A stretch of 64,000 nucleotides of DNA from Cordylochernes scorpioides (taxonomy: Eukaryota > Arthropoda > Arachnida > Pseudoscorpiones > Chernetidae). The stretch lies in contig CP092880.1 of assembly GCA_030710605.1 (NCBI GenBank), positions 910,862-974,861 of the forward strand, read 5' to 3'. Shown in pieces: positions 29,430 to 39,719 of the stretch. The notes under the pieces are model-generated. The model had not been told where the DNA came from. It worked only from the letters and a program-made list of their open reading frames with translations, and searched no databases. The translations under genes and the position numbers were made by a program. The number at the start of each line of letters is the position of its first letter. Position 1 is the first letter of the stretch.

Positions 29430-29540
29430 ATGGTGATTGGACTCAGAAGGGCCGGTTTGTCCATACGTCAAATCTCTACGGACAGACACCTCGACATGTC
29501 CACAGTGCGCCGGCTATGGCGAAGATGTTGTAACAAGTAA
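29430..29540 (+). pseudogene. Tc1-like transposase helix-turn-helix fragment
   Basis: The 36 codons read MVIGLRRAGLSIRQISTDR, HLDMSTVRRLWRR, ending CCNK and TAA. The pattern I-x-L-(R)-x-A-G-x-S-x-R-x-I, then TV-x-R-x-WR, is the N-terminal paired-like HTH of Tc1-family transposases, which binds the element's own inverted repeats. A stop (TAG at 29403) lies nine codons upstream and the DDE catalytic domain is absent. Related TIR elements in the window (22246, 60739) have Tc1-style ends, but nothing shows this fragment belongs to them. It is a decayed domestic copy, not a functional gene. Confidence 0.65.
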
Positions 29541-29596
29541 GTGAGGCAGGATTGAGGGTAGCTGGTGCTACCAGAGTGTGTTTTAACTAGGACTAC

Positions 29597-30061
29597 TGTC
29601 AAATTATATTGACAAATATTTGCACTCTTATCATATCTTATCTCAGGTTTTAGTGGAAAGAATTTTGTTTTCGTTTGATAGTAAAACCAATCTCTCCCGC
29701 CTTCTCATTGGACGAATGTGGCCATGTCTATATATAAGGGGGCTATGGTATTGCGAAGTGAGTCAAGGCGAGTGTGGTTAAAAGTTTTGTGTAGAGACGC
29801 TTATAGTGTTCTCTTCGTATTTTATCCGTGTCTGGTGATCTCTTCGCATTCCCTGTGTAGCCCCGGTCCGATCCCTACCTAAGCAGCAATAAAGATAAGT
29901 ACTGTTTTTTATTTTATTTAATTTAACAAATTGTGAGTTATTATTTACTTTTTTTGTGTTGTACTCTTGAGTGTACTTTTTTTTTCTGTGTTTAAGTTAC
30001 TATTACTTTAGGCCCTAGTTTATTGCATTTTGTGTTAACCCGTACTAAGTAACTTTTGGCA
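29597..30061 (+). mobile_element. Solo LTR, 465 bp
   Basis: It begins TGTCAAATTATATTGACAAA and ends CTAAGTAACTTTTGGCA, flanked by the 4-bp duplication CTAC (29593-29596 and 30062-30065). Inside are a TATA-like TATATATAAG (about 29730), an AATAAA (about 29889) and T-rich downstream sequence, as expected of promoter and polyadenylation regions of an LTR. A second solo LTR of this family is at 60083-60633 on the minus strand. No internal domain is present. Confidence 0.88.
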
Positions 30062-30249
30062 CTACAACATCTAAACTGAGTTTGACTCACTTTTAGAGGC
30101 TCATGTCTAATGTATGGGGTAAATCTATACTCTCTCAATATCTCTATATCCATCTTTACTTGATAAACTTTGACTAATGTAAAACTGACTTTACTATGTG
30201 TATATAGCCATGGATATTTTCTTATGTAAATACTTCTATTAGAACATTT

Positions 30250-30695
30250 ATAATATGATGCACTAGCGCGCCATCTGTTATCAAAATTCGAAACTATTTT
30301 AAAGGCGTAAGATTCTTTTTGAAATTAAACAATATCTCTCTACTGCCCTTACTGCAATGGAAAAATTAAAGGGAGGGCCTGGCTCATCAATGGTGAACCC
30401 TCCCAGCGGTTTCGCCAGTTTAATCTACCATACCGAGGTTATATTGCATTTTTGGAACTTCCCTTTATAGTGATACTGTTACTAGACTCTTAGAATGGGT
30501 ATTTTAGATGAACTATGGACATAAGCTTTGAGGACAGTAGAATTACATACAATTATAAATATATAATATGCTTCGAGCAATCGCTTTAATTTTTCCATTG
30601 CAGTAAGGACAGTAGAAATTGTTTAATTTCAAAATGAATCTTACGCGTTTAAAATAGTTTCGAATTTTGATAACAGATGGCGCGCTATTACATCG
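30250..30695. mobile_element. P-family foldback element, complete long form
   Basis: Left end ATGATGCACTAGCGCGCCATC, right end GATGGCGCGCTATTACATCG. The arms are inverted copies of ~110 bp. Between them is a ~200-bp unpaired centre (AGCGGTTTCGCCAGTTTAAT ... TATAGTGATACTGTTAC ... ACATAAGCTTTGAGGACAG). No coding capacity. Confidence 0.88.
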
Positions 30696-30914
30696 TATTA
30701 TAAACACTACTATGTAAGCAATGCTATGTAGTTAATGTCTGAATGAAGAGTTTTGAAACGTATTCCCAAACTTGCCATGTGCTGTGTGAACTCTGTTACA
30801 CAGCGGTTGTTTCACTCCAGTCCCGCACAAGCTCTGTTGCATCAACAGTTTATCCTTCTTCTTCCATTAATGTCACTCAAGACCACCAAGACTGCAATCG
30901 AATTCCTCTTTTAA

Positions 30915-31133
30915 TCAAGATCTTGTAAGATTAGTAAGTCCTCTCTCTCTCTCGCTGACTCTATTCTGGCCCCTCTCTATGATAAGGTTGATGATGATGA
31001 AGTAGTGGCCGCGGTTTTACACCGCTCTGACAGAGAAACACTCCCCGATGCACTCTACTATGAAAACAGGAAAATTCTGTACCAATTTCTCAGCGATGCA
31101 ATTAAGCACGTTGGGGACAAAACCCCTCCATAA
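30915..31133 (+). other. Coding-like segment, unknown
   Basis: An open frame without a start codon reads ... SLADSILAPLYDKVDDDEVV, AAVLHRSDRETLPDALYYEN, RKILYQFLSDAIKHVGDKTP and then stops at 31131. Composition is protein-like (mixed charge, no low complexity). I do not recognise the family. It may be a fragment of a mobile-element protein, because it is antisense to the host gene and not flanked by clear splice sites. Confidence 0.35.
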
Positions 31134-31489
31134 GCACGGGCCGAACTCAGGGCGGCCATTTGACATAGTCTAGACATCCCTTCAGAGAAGGCTGATGTAA
31201 ATATTTATTAATTTTTATATATATTTTACTTTCTTTTATAAATATTTTTTCTTGGTACTATATAATTTTATATGGGCGATCAATAAAAGTTGTTTCAATC
31301 TCAATCTCTCTAGCAATGTACGGAATTCCCGGATGATAATTAAGCGATGCGCTGTGTATTGTTATAGACCATTATATTCATTGAGATAGTTGAACGACTG
31401 ATTTTTCTGAATGTTTAGACAGTAATGCACTTACAGTACTTACACTCCAACCCCACCAGTGATTGCAAGTACCCGACATCTTGCAAGTG

Positions 31490-31696
31490 CAGAACTCGAA
31501 CTGGTGTCTTTATATGTACTTGTTTTATCTGCACTCACTGGTTGGGTTGGCCTCTTGTGCAAAAGAATCGGGATTCTTTGAGAAAATATTATCTTTTGAA
31601 GATAAAAAAAAAGTGGCCAATGCAGGATTCGATCGGGGGTCGTAGTTATCGAAATTCTATGTGTTATACCGCTGCTCCACCAACCCCGCTAGGTAT
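31490..31696 (-). mobile_element. tRNA-derived SINE, head and body
   Basis: On the minus strand it starts GCGGGGTTGGTGGAGCAGCG, with a tRNA-like part (B-box-like GATCGAATCC, then TGCATTGG) and a T-run. It then has CCCGATTCTTTTGCACAAG and CCAACCCAACCAGTGAGTGC. The same order occurs at 47135-47290 on the plus strand. Its end runs to within about 75 bp of a host-gene splice donor (31771). Confidence 0.65.
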
Positions 31697-31771
31697 TGAT
31701 GATGTAGGGGACTATATAAACAGGAGGTTGTGTAGTGCGAGCCTCCACATTCAGCCATGGCAGGGACCTAC

Positions 31772-31939
31772 CTCCGGACCGTCCTCCTCCTCCGCAGCCA
31801 GCTCCACGGGGACGCAGCGCGGCGCGGCCGCCATCTGACCGTTGCCATGGCTACCGCCCATCCTGCGCTGGCAACGCGAGCAGGACATGAGGAAGTGGGT
31901 GACAGCCTCGCGGGGAAGGAAGCAGTATTCCTCGGCGAC
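31772..31939 (-). CDS. NOL4: NOL4-like gene, Cys-motif exon
   Basis: This 168-nt, phase-0 exon encodes 56 residues: VAEEYCFLPREAVTHFLMSC, SRCQRRM, then a Gly/Ala-rich and acidic tail ending EEEDGPE. Vertebrate NOL4 has FLPREAVTRFLMSC-x-ECQKRM at the equivalent place, right after the KHAGQKRTYK segment that here forms the preceding exon. The acceptor is GTGTGTAG before 31939 and the donor is GTAGGTCC after 31772. The exon is GC-rich in AT-rich surroundings. The plus-strand open frames across it are shadows. The next recognised exon is 25 kb away (6434). Confidence 0.93.
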
Positions 31940-33217
31940 CTACACACGGCAGTGCAATCAATACCTGCACCCTTTCTCTACCTCCCAGCCTCTTTATTCT
32001 GTTATCATTCTTCTTTGTGGCTGCTGTCTTCCTCCGCCACCTTGCACACTTCAAACTTGTTTCTTTCTTCTCCTCTTTCTGAAAAAGAAATGCTCCCCCT
32101 GTGTGAGAGATAAATCTAGTTTTATCTTATTCTGTGCTGGCGAGGGGAAGATAAGAAATATTTTTGTGTAAACTAATAACAACTCCTTACTCTACTGATA
32201 AACATAATGCAGCGCTCTCTATAGCAAACATAAAAGGAGAAGTGCCTCTTATAACATACAACCAGTATACCATGGTTTCGGTCTATGGCCCTCATCAGTA
32301 CAGGGACGGCTTCGATTCCATAACATCCTACGAGAAGGGTTATGGAATTGGTCGAATTCACCAAACAGGTGTTTAGACTGGTGAAGCGACATGGGCCGAT
32401 TTTCAGGCAAGTTGTGGAGTGTGAAGTGTCCTAGAGTTTTCCTGAAAAATTAGGAAAGGAATATTTAAGGCCACAATTGCGTGAGAAAGTAAAACTAAAA
32501 TGAAAAAGGAAAAGATGTCTTCAAGCACAGATAACTCATTATAAAAGGTGTATAGGACATAGGGGGCATCTAGCGGCTTCGCCGTTTGAAGTCGCATCCT
32601 CCTCGGCCGAGCAAGGGTTGTTTTATTCCCTGTCGCCTGCTGAGATGTCGTTAATCTCTTCGCCAGGAAATTGCTCGCCTAATTTGACTTCCAGCCTGTC
32701 GGCCCACCTGTATCCCCCTGTCGGATGGTTGTAAGCTTTTCCCAGCGTTATATCGAAGTAGTCAATGGAGACCATCGTTTGGGGGGGGGAATTTCAGCTT
32801 TTATATTGTTGGAGCAAGTTCGAGCAAGTCTTTCTTCAACAGGCTTCAGAGGTATTATATTTGAAGCCAGTAGAAGGAAGTATTGCCTCGATGCTTGCAC
32901 CTTTTTTCAAGCAATTAAAGATACAATTTCATTTGATAAAAAGGAAATCTAGAAATAGAAATTTCTTTTATGAATTTTTATTAACTCAAGCGTTTTTTTT
33001 TTCGGGCCTTAGAGCTCTTCCACAAGATAAATTCTAACTATAACTGAAGCATTATAGTTAACGAATAGTTACAAATTGGGGGGAGTACCGATCTCTTTAT
33101 CGTGTGTGTTTTCTGTTATTTTAACATGTCTAACATCTAGGGCTTTACCATTCCTACTCAGAATTCCAGTAGACACAATGTAGCCTAATGACATTGGTGT
33201 TGTCGAGAGGAACTCAC
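31940..33217 (-). other. Intron of the NOL4-like gene
   Basis: 1,278 bp between two exons with matching phase 0. It contains pyrimidine-rich DNA (31960-32100) and a GC-richer stretch near 32560-32720 that I do not recognise. A G8 run lies at 32783-32790. No additional exon was found. Confidence 0.5.
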
Positions 33218-33349
33218 CGCCCGGTATGTCCGCTTCTGCCCGGCGTGCTTGCCGGCTTTGCCGTCCATCTCCACGTGGATGCTGTAGATGATGGCGAAGA
33301 AATGCTCCACGATGGCCACCTTCTTGTCGTGGGGCTCCTCCAGGCCATC
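33218..33349 (-). CDS. NOL4: NOL4-like gene, exon with the VAIVEHFF...KRTYRA block
   Basis: This 132-nt, phase-0 exon encodes 44 residues: DGLEEPHDKKVAIVEHFF, AIIYSIHVEMDGKAG, KHAGQKRTYRA. Vertebrate NOL4 has VAVVEDFFDIIYSMHVE and KHAGQKRTYKA in the same order. The donor GTGAGTTCC follows 33218. The acceptor is a tandem CAGCAG, giving a start at 33349 or one Gln earlier (33352). It is the most upstream exon found. The N-terminal exons, which in vertebrates encode a basic leading domain, must lie beyond it; I found none up to 64000. Confidence 0.93.
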
Positions 33350-33584
33350 CTGCTGTCACATCCTGCTGTTACACTACTGGGGTAGATAGTGTGATAGTAG
33401 ATTGTGGGGTAGATAGTGTGATAGTAGATTGTGGGGTATACAAGTTGGTGGCATCAGGAGTAGAGCAGGTTAATAGAGGAATGGTATTGTGACATGGAGG
33501 ATATGTTGGCATTCGAATGGATACACGTAGTTTCGACATCCAGACCTATGAGATTATTTGATGCTTTTAATACACTCCCACTGT

Positions 33585-34640
33585 ATACATGCCTATTGCA
33601 CATACACGCCCACTGGATGCATGTCTGTTGTACATACACGCCCACTGGATACATGCCTGTTGTACATACACGCCCACTGGATGCATGTCTGTTGTACATA
33701 CACGCCCACTGGATACATGCCTGTTGTACATACACTCCCACTGTATACATGCCTATTGCACATACACGCCCACTGGATGCATGTCTGTTGTACATACACG
33801 CCCACTGGATACATGCCTATTGCACATACACGCCCACTGGATGCATGTCTGTTGTACATACACGCCCACTGGATGCATGCCTGTTGTACATACACGCCCA
33901 CTGGATACATGCCTGTTGTACATACACGCCCACTGGATGTATGCCTGTTGTACATACACGCCCACTGGATACATGCCTGTTGTACATACACTCCCACTGT
34001 ATACATGCCTATTGCACATACACGCCCACTGGATGCATGTCTGTTGTACATACACGCCCACTGGATACATGTCTGTTGTACATACACGCCCACTGGATGC
34101 ATGCCTATTGCACATACACGCCCACTGGATACATGCCTGTTGTACATACACGCCCACTGGATACATGCCTATTGCACATACACGCCCACTGGATGCATGT
34201 CTGTTGTACATACACGCCCACTGGATACATGCCTGTTGTACATACACGCCCACTGGATGCATGCCTGTTGTACATACACGCCCACTGGATACATGCCTGT
34301 TGTACATACACGCCCACTGGATACATGCCTATTGCACATACACGCCCACTGGATGCATGTCTGTTGTACATACACGCCCACTGGATACATGCCTGTTGTA
34401 CATACACGCCCACTGGATGCATGCCTGTTGTACATACACGCCCACTGGATACATGCCTGTTGGACATACACGCCCACTGGATACATGCCTGTTGTACATA
34501 CACGCCCACTGGATACATGCCTGTTGTACATACACGCCCACTGGATGCATGCCTGTTGTACATACACGCCCACTGGATACATGCCTGTTGTACATACACG
34601 CCCACTGGATGCATGCCTGTTGTACATACACGCCCACTGG
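33585..34640 (+). repeat. 32-bp minisatellite, left block, about 33 units
   Basis: The unit is CGCCCACTGGATACATGCC, TGTTGTACATACA (32 bp). Common variants are ATGCATGTCTG and TATTGCACATA. Since 32 is not a multiple of 3, one translated frame cycles through all three frames and repeats every 32 residues. Few stops arise, so long spurious frames run on both strands. It is separated from the right block by a retroelement (34652-36924). Confidence 0.95.
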
Positions 34641-34651
34641 ATACATGCCTG

Positions 34652-36924
34652 TTTTTTTTTTGACAATTAAACAATTTTTTTATTGTCATCTTAGACAATC
34701 AGCAAACTACAAAGAGTTAAATAACAATTCAAAGGCGGTGTCCTCACCGAGGGTCGTCTGGACTCAAGCAGGTAGTAATTTCCTGAGTGCGGACATACAT
34801 TCGAGTATAGAAGGATCTAATTCCCGAGCGCGCCTGATGGCGGTGCTCGTCAATCCACCGAGGGTGTACCTATCCCGAGTGGGTAGGCGCTTGATGAGGG
34901 GCTCCCTATCCCCGGGGTATAGGATTGCTCTTATGATGTCATCCTCGTCAACCCGCGATTCGAATCGGTGCTCCAAGTCGAGTTCGAATTCAAGATCCAA
35001 TTGATGCATTAGATCTCTTAGCGCCTCCCAGCGCTTGTCCATCAGAGCTCTATCCATTTGGGTGGATAGTGGAGATGGAGATGTCGCCATGTCCGGTGTC
35101 GTCGTATCCCCATGGGGAGGGGGTGGTATTGGCCCATCAGGCCGAGGTGCAGGCAGTGTGGGTGTTGGAGGCACTGCTGGTGTTGTCCTGAGCTCGGCCT
35201 TGACTTGTCCGAGGACCTTATATAAATTAGACGTGTGTCCGGGCTTCAGGTCCAGAATTTGACCGATCAGGCCGACGAGGGCGTCGCACTGCGGAGGCGA
35301 CAGGAGGGGTCCTTTCCTCTGCGCCTTGGTCCTCGAGGAGAGGAGGTCCAGGACCTCCTCCCGCCCAAGACCAAGGGCTTCCGTCTTAGCGAATGACACG
35401 CTGGGGAGCCCCTCGATGAAAGCATCGAGGTCGACTCTCGTAGCGTTTTTTGCCGATGACGTGGAGGACGCAAAGGTCTCCTCCACGATGGACATCTCCA
35501 CGTCCGGAGTAGGGGCCGCAGGCTCGCGACTCCCAGGTGTTTGCAGGGACGGAGCAGGGGTCACTGGTGGAGGGGCAGGAGGCGTCTCCTCCATAGGAAA
35601 GGCTGGGGCCGCTGGTGGAGATGGCCGAGGTGCGGATGAGTGGAGCGCAGCTCGGGCCACGGGAGGAGCGCTGCAAACCTCCATGGCTGGATTGGAGGGT
35701 GTCGGCGCAGGAGGCTGGGCTGCTGACCGCTGAGGCGGTGCAGGGGTGGTCGGTGGTGGGACGCCAGCAGGAGTGGTCGGTGGGGCCGTTCTGGTGTTGT
35801 TGGCCAGCCTTGCAAGCAGGGGGCAGATGGCCCTCCGATGCCCTTGTCCGTGGCACCTGGAACATCTGATGCCCGAGGATAGGTACGCAGGCCAGGCTTG
35901 GCCTTTGATGTTGATGTCAAGGCGGGCTGGAAGCCTCTCGATGGTGATCCCCTCATGTAGGGTGATGAAGACGTCACGCCGGCCATCAACGTAGACGTAG
36001 GGGCCCGCCTTCATCTGCTTAGGGGCGATGGACGTAACCCGCCCATATGGAGAGAGGGCGGTGATGACAGCAGAGTCCGCCACAAAGAAGGGGAGGTTAC
36101 CCACTGTAATCCTTTCCGCTCTTTTGCGGAAAGGGAATGCTCTGAGGAGTGTTCCCTCAACCTCGAGGCCCTCATTTATGAGGCGCTCGGCCAGGCCTCT
36201 GTTAGTCAGTCCCAGGAGCTGGTGGCCGTTCACCTTGGTGATCTGGATGACTCCGGCAGTTCCTCCGAGCATCCTGTCCAGTGCCCTAAGGTAGTGGAAG
36301 GGCTCCAGTTCGGGGCTGTGTTCGATGTACACACAGTGTTCCTCGGAGGAGGACGCCTGCCGCGCCCTGGCTTCCGCGATGTGTGCTCTGGTGACCCTGA
36401 TCTCTTGGGCCCGCGGCACCGAACCCGCCGATGGTTGAGGTCGGCGAATGGTCCTAGAGCCTCCGGGATTGGAGGATGGTACAGCCGCCGTAGGCGAATT
36501 TGCCGAGCCACGGCGCCTCTTCCTACCCTGGACGAGGGTAAATCCTTCCTCAGCTCCAGGATTCACCTCTTCTGTGATGTCAGCCCAGTTTCTCCGGACT
36601 TGAGCAGCGGCGTCAGAAGTTGGAATAGCCGCAAGGTCGACCGGCGCGGCAGAATTTGCATCCTGGCTGCCGGCGGAGGGATTTACATAGTTTTGATTTT
36701 TAGTCAAAACTATTGGATTTTTGTTCTGCAAAACATCTTTTGCTGTTATTTCCGCACTGGGCTGTGCTTTAGAGCCGAGCCTTACAGGCTTGTCTTCGGC
36801 TTTTGACGGGCTTTCAGCCCGTGCCAAATTCGTCGCCATCCGCGACGTTATTCCGCTCGCCAGAGGCGAAAAACTCGGGAGCTCGCGCGACGCGTGGCCG
36901 CACGGCCGAGTGTAGACATGTGGT
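34652..36924 (-). mobile_element. ORF1-only non-LTR retroelement inside the minisatellite
   Basis: On the minus strand there is an ~85-nt GC-rich 5' leader, one long ORF (36839-34764), a ~110-nt 3' UTR with AATAAA (34684-34679) and a 10-A tail (34661-34652). The sequence ATACATGCCTG flanks both sides (34641-34651 and 36925-36935), consistent with an 11-bp target duplication, although the same 11 bp occurs in most array units. No reverse transcriptase or endonuclease ORF is present between ORF1 and the poly(A). Confidence 0.8.
34764..36839 (-). CDS. Gag-like ORF1 protein with RRM-like region and CCHC zinc knuckle
   Basis: The 691-residue frame starts MATNLARAESPSKAED. Landmarks: a Trp-containing motif NWADITEEVNPGAEEGFTLV and basic RKRRRG near residues 90-120, then an alpha/beta region (VYIEHSPELEPFHYLRALDR ... 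ITVGNLPFFVADSAVITALS) like the nucleic-acid-binding fold of Tx1/L1-type ORF1 proteins. Next is a knuckle RCSRCHGQGHRRAICP (C-x2-C-x4-H-x4-C), a long Pro/Ala/Thr-rich linker, and a C-terminal helical part (LLSPPQCDALVGLIGQI ... DPSILECMSALRKLL). Such proteins bind retroelement RNA and chaperone target-primed reverse transcription. The frame is open upstream into the minisatellite for another 850 codons, but that part is repeat-derived. I chose the Met at 36839 because it lies within the unique sequence, right after the GC-rich leader. The frame is intact, with no stop or frameshift. Confidence 0.85.
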   Translation of the reverse strand: MATNLARAESPSKAEDKPVRLGSKAQPSAEITAKDVLQNKNPIVLTKNQNYVNPSAGSQDANSAAPVDLAAIPTSDAAAQVRRNWADITEEVNPGAEEGFTLVQGRKRRRGSANSPTAAVPSSNPGGSRTIRRPQPSAGSVPRAQEIRVTRAHIAEARARQASSSEEHCVYIEHSPELEPFHYLRALDRMLGGTAGVIQITKVNGHQLLGLTNRGLAERLINEGLEVEGTLLRAFPFRKRAERITVGNLPFFVADSAVITALSPYGRVTSIAPKQMKAGPYVYVDGRRDVFITLHEGITIERLPARLDINIKGQAWPAYLSSGIRCSRCHGQGHRRAICPLLARLANNTRTAPPTTPAGVPPPTTPAPPQRSAAQPPAPTPSNPAMEVCSAPPVARAALHSSAPRPSPPAAPAFPMEETPPAPPPVTPAPSLQTPGSREPAAPTPDVEMSIVEETFASSTSSAKNATRVDLDAFIEGLPSVSFAKTEALGLGREEVLDLLSSRTKAQRKGPLLSPPQCDALVGLIGQILDLKPGHTSNLYKVLGQVKAELRTTPAVPPTPTLPAPRPDGPIPPPPHGDTTTPDMATSPSPLSTQMDRALMDKRWEALRDLMHQLDLEFELDLEHRFESRVDEDDIIRAILYPGDREPLIKRLPTRDRYTLGGLTSTAIRRARELDPSILECMSALRKLLPA

Positions 36925-36935
36925 ATACATGCCTG

Positions 36936-39405
36936 TGGGATACATGCCTGTTGTACATACACGCCCACTGGATGTATGCCTGTTGTACATACACGCCCAC
37001 TGGATGTATGCCTGTTGGACATACACGCCCACTGGATACATGACTGTTGGACATACACGTACACTGTATACATGACTGTTGGACATACACGTACACTGTA
37101 TACATGACTGTTGGACATACACGCCCACTGGATACATGACTGTTGGACATACACGCCCACTGGATACATGACTGTTGGACATACACGTACACTGTATACA
37201 TGACTGTTGGACATACACGTACACTGTATACATGACTGTTGGACATACACGCCCACTGGATACATGCCTGTTGTACATACACGCCCACTGGATGCATGCC
37301 TGTTGTACATACACGCCCACTGGATGTATGCCTGTTGGACATACACGCCCCCTGGATGTATGCCTGTTGGACATACACGCCCACTGGATACATGACTGTT
37401 GTACATACACGCCCACTGGATACATGACTGTTGTACATACACGCCCACTGGATACATGCCTGTTGGACATACACGCCCACTGGATGTATGCCTGTTGGAC
37501 ATACACGCCCCCTGGATGTATGCCTGTTGGACATACACGCCCACTGGATACATGACTGTTGTACATACACGCCCACTGGATACATGACTGTTGTACATAC
37601 ACGCCCACTGGATACATGCCTGTTGTACATACACGCCCACTGGATGTATGCCTGTTGGACATACACGCCCCCTGGATGTATGCCTGTTGGACATACACGC
37701 CCACTGGATACATGACTGTTGTACATACACGCCCACTGGATACATGACTGTTGTACATACACGCCCACTGGATACATGCCTGTTGGACAGACACGCCCAC
37801 TGGATACCTGTCTGTTGGACATACACGCCCACTGGATACATGCCTGTTGGACATACACGCCCACTGGATACATGCCTGTTGGACATACACGCCCACTGGA
37901 TACCTGCCTGTTGGACATACACGCCCACTGGATACCTGCCTGTTGGACATACACGCCCACTGGATACATGCCTGTTGGACAGACACGCCCACTGGATACC
38001 TGTCTGTTGGACATACACGCCCACTGGATACATGCCTGTTGGACATACACGCCCACTGGATGTATGTCTGTTGGACATACACGCCCACTGGATACATGCC
38101 TGTTGGACATACACGCCCACTGGATACCTGCCTGTTGGACATACACGCCCCCTGGATGTATGCCTGTTGTACATACACGCCCACTGGATGCATGTCTGTT
38201 GGACATACACGCCCACTGGATACATGTCTGTTGGACATACACGCCCACTGGATACATGACTGTTGGACATACACGCCCACTGGATACATGACTGTTGGAC
38301 ATACACGTACACTGTATACATGACTGTTGGACATACACGTACACTGGATACATGACTGTTGGACATACACGCCCACTGGATACATGACAGTTGGACATAC
38401 ACGTACACTGTATACATGACTGTTGGACATACACGCCCACTGGATACATGTCTGTTGGACATACACGTACACTGTATACATGCCTGTTGTACATACACGC
38501 CCACTGGATACATGCCTGTTGTACATACACGCCCACTGGATGTATGCCTGTTGGACATACACGCCCACTGGATGTATGCCTGTTGGACATACACGCCCAC
38601 TGGATACATGACTGTTGTACATACACGCCCACTGGATACATGACTGTTGTACATACACGCCCACTGGATACCTGCCTGTTGGACATACACGCCCACTGGA
38701 TACCTGCCTGTTGGACATACACGCCCACTGGATACCTGCCTGTTGGACATACACGCCCACTGGATACCTGCCTGTTGGACATACACGCCCACTGGATACC
38801 TGCCTGTTGGACATACACGCCCACTGGATACCTGCCTGTTGGACATACACGCCCACTGGATACCTGCCTGTTGGACAGACACGCCCACTGGATACCTGCC
38901 TGTTGGACATACACGCCCACTGGATGCATGCCTGTTGGACATACACGCCCACTGGATACCTGCCTGTTGGACATACACGCCCACTGGATACATGACTGTT
39001 GGACATACACGCCCACTGGATACCTGTCTGTTGGACAGACACGCCCACTGGATACCTGTCTGTTGGACATACACGCCCACTGGATACCTGTCTGTTGGAC
39101 AGACACGCCCACTGGATACCTGTCTGTTGGACATACACGCCCACTGGATACATGCCTGTTGGACATACACGCCCACTGGATGCATGTCTGTTGTACATAC
39201 ACGCCCACTGGATACATGACTGTTAGACATACACGCCCACTGGATGTATGTCTGTTGGACATACACGCCCACTGGATGTATGCCTGTTTTGACATACACG
39301 CCCACTGGATGCATGTCTGTTGGACATACACGCCCACTGGATACATGCCTGTTGGACATACACGCCCACTGGATGTATGTCTGTTGGACATACACGCCCA
39401 TTGGA
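36936..39405 (+). repeat. 32-bp minisatellite, right block, about 77 units
   Basis: Same unit as the left block, mostly with TTGGACATACA and with variants GTACACTGTATAC, CCCCCTGGATGTATG and GATACCTGCC. Higher-order patterns of variant units repeat, for example blocks around 37300-37560, 37460-37720 and 38500-38660. All three minus-strand frames stay open for more than 2.3 kb. Confidence 0.95.
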
Positions 39406-39719
39406 TGATCGTATAAGATAACCTATCTTGTACGATCGTTTTTCTTTTTTAAAGAAACTCTTTTTCCCGAATTGTGCTTCTTCTCTATTTGTAACTATAT
39501 TGCAGGTATGAATCAGTACGATATCTCCAGGGAATTGACCAAAAAGTAAATTCTCCTGCCATTTAAGAGCTTCGCAACCAAATAATTCCATACGATATTA
39601 GACGTCACCTCAGTGAACCGCCCCCAAACAAGAAATAGGTTCAAAAGCTAGGACAAATAATATTGTTCGATATGTCAGCATTCTTTTGATCAACCAATAT
39701 GAAAATAATTAATACAAAA

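Noticed and set aside
31757-32113. Plus-strand 118-residue frame MAGTYLRTVLLL...
   Set aside because: Lies opposite the well-supported NOL4 exon on the minus strand; it is a shadow frame of GC-rich coding DNA.
33585-34640. CRISPR array
   Set aside because: Units are directly adjacent with no unique spacers, in eukaryotic DNA; it is a minisatellite.
36840-39401. In-frame extension of ORF1 into the minisatellite (1,545-residue protein)
   Set aside because: The element has its own GC-rich leader and a good internal Met; the extension is only the stop-free repeat.
33494-39416. Many long open frames (up to 847 residues of pure repeat) across the 32-bp minisatellite on both strands
   Set aside because: They are generated by a 32-bp unit that lacks stops; frames overlap on all strands, have no codon bias or domain, and the unit period is not a multiple of 3. 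Only the unique 691-codon part (36839-34764) is kept as a gene.
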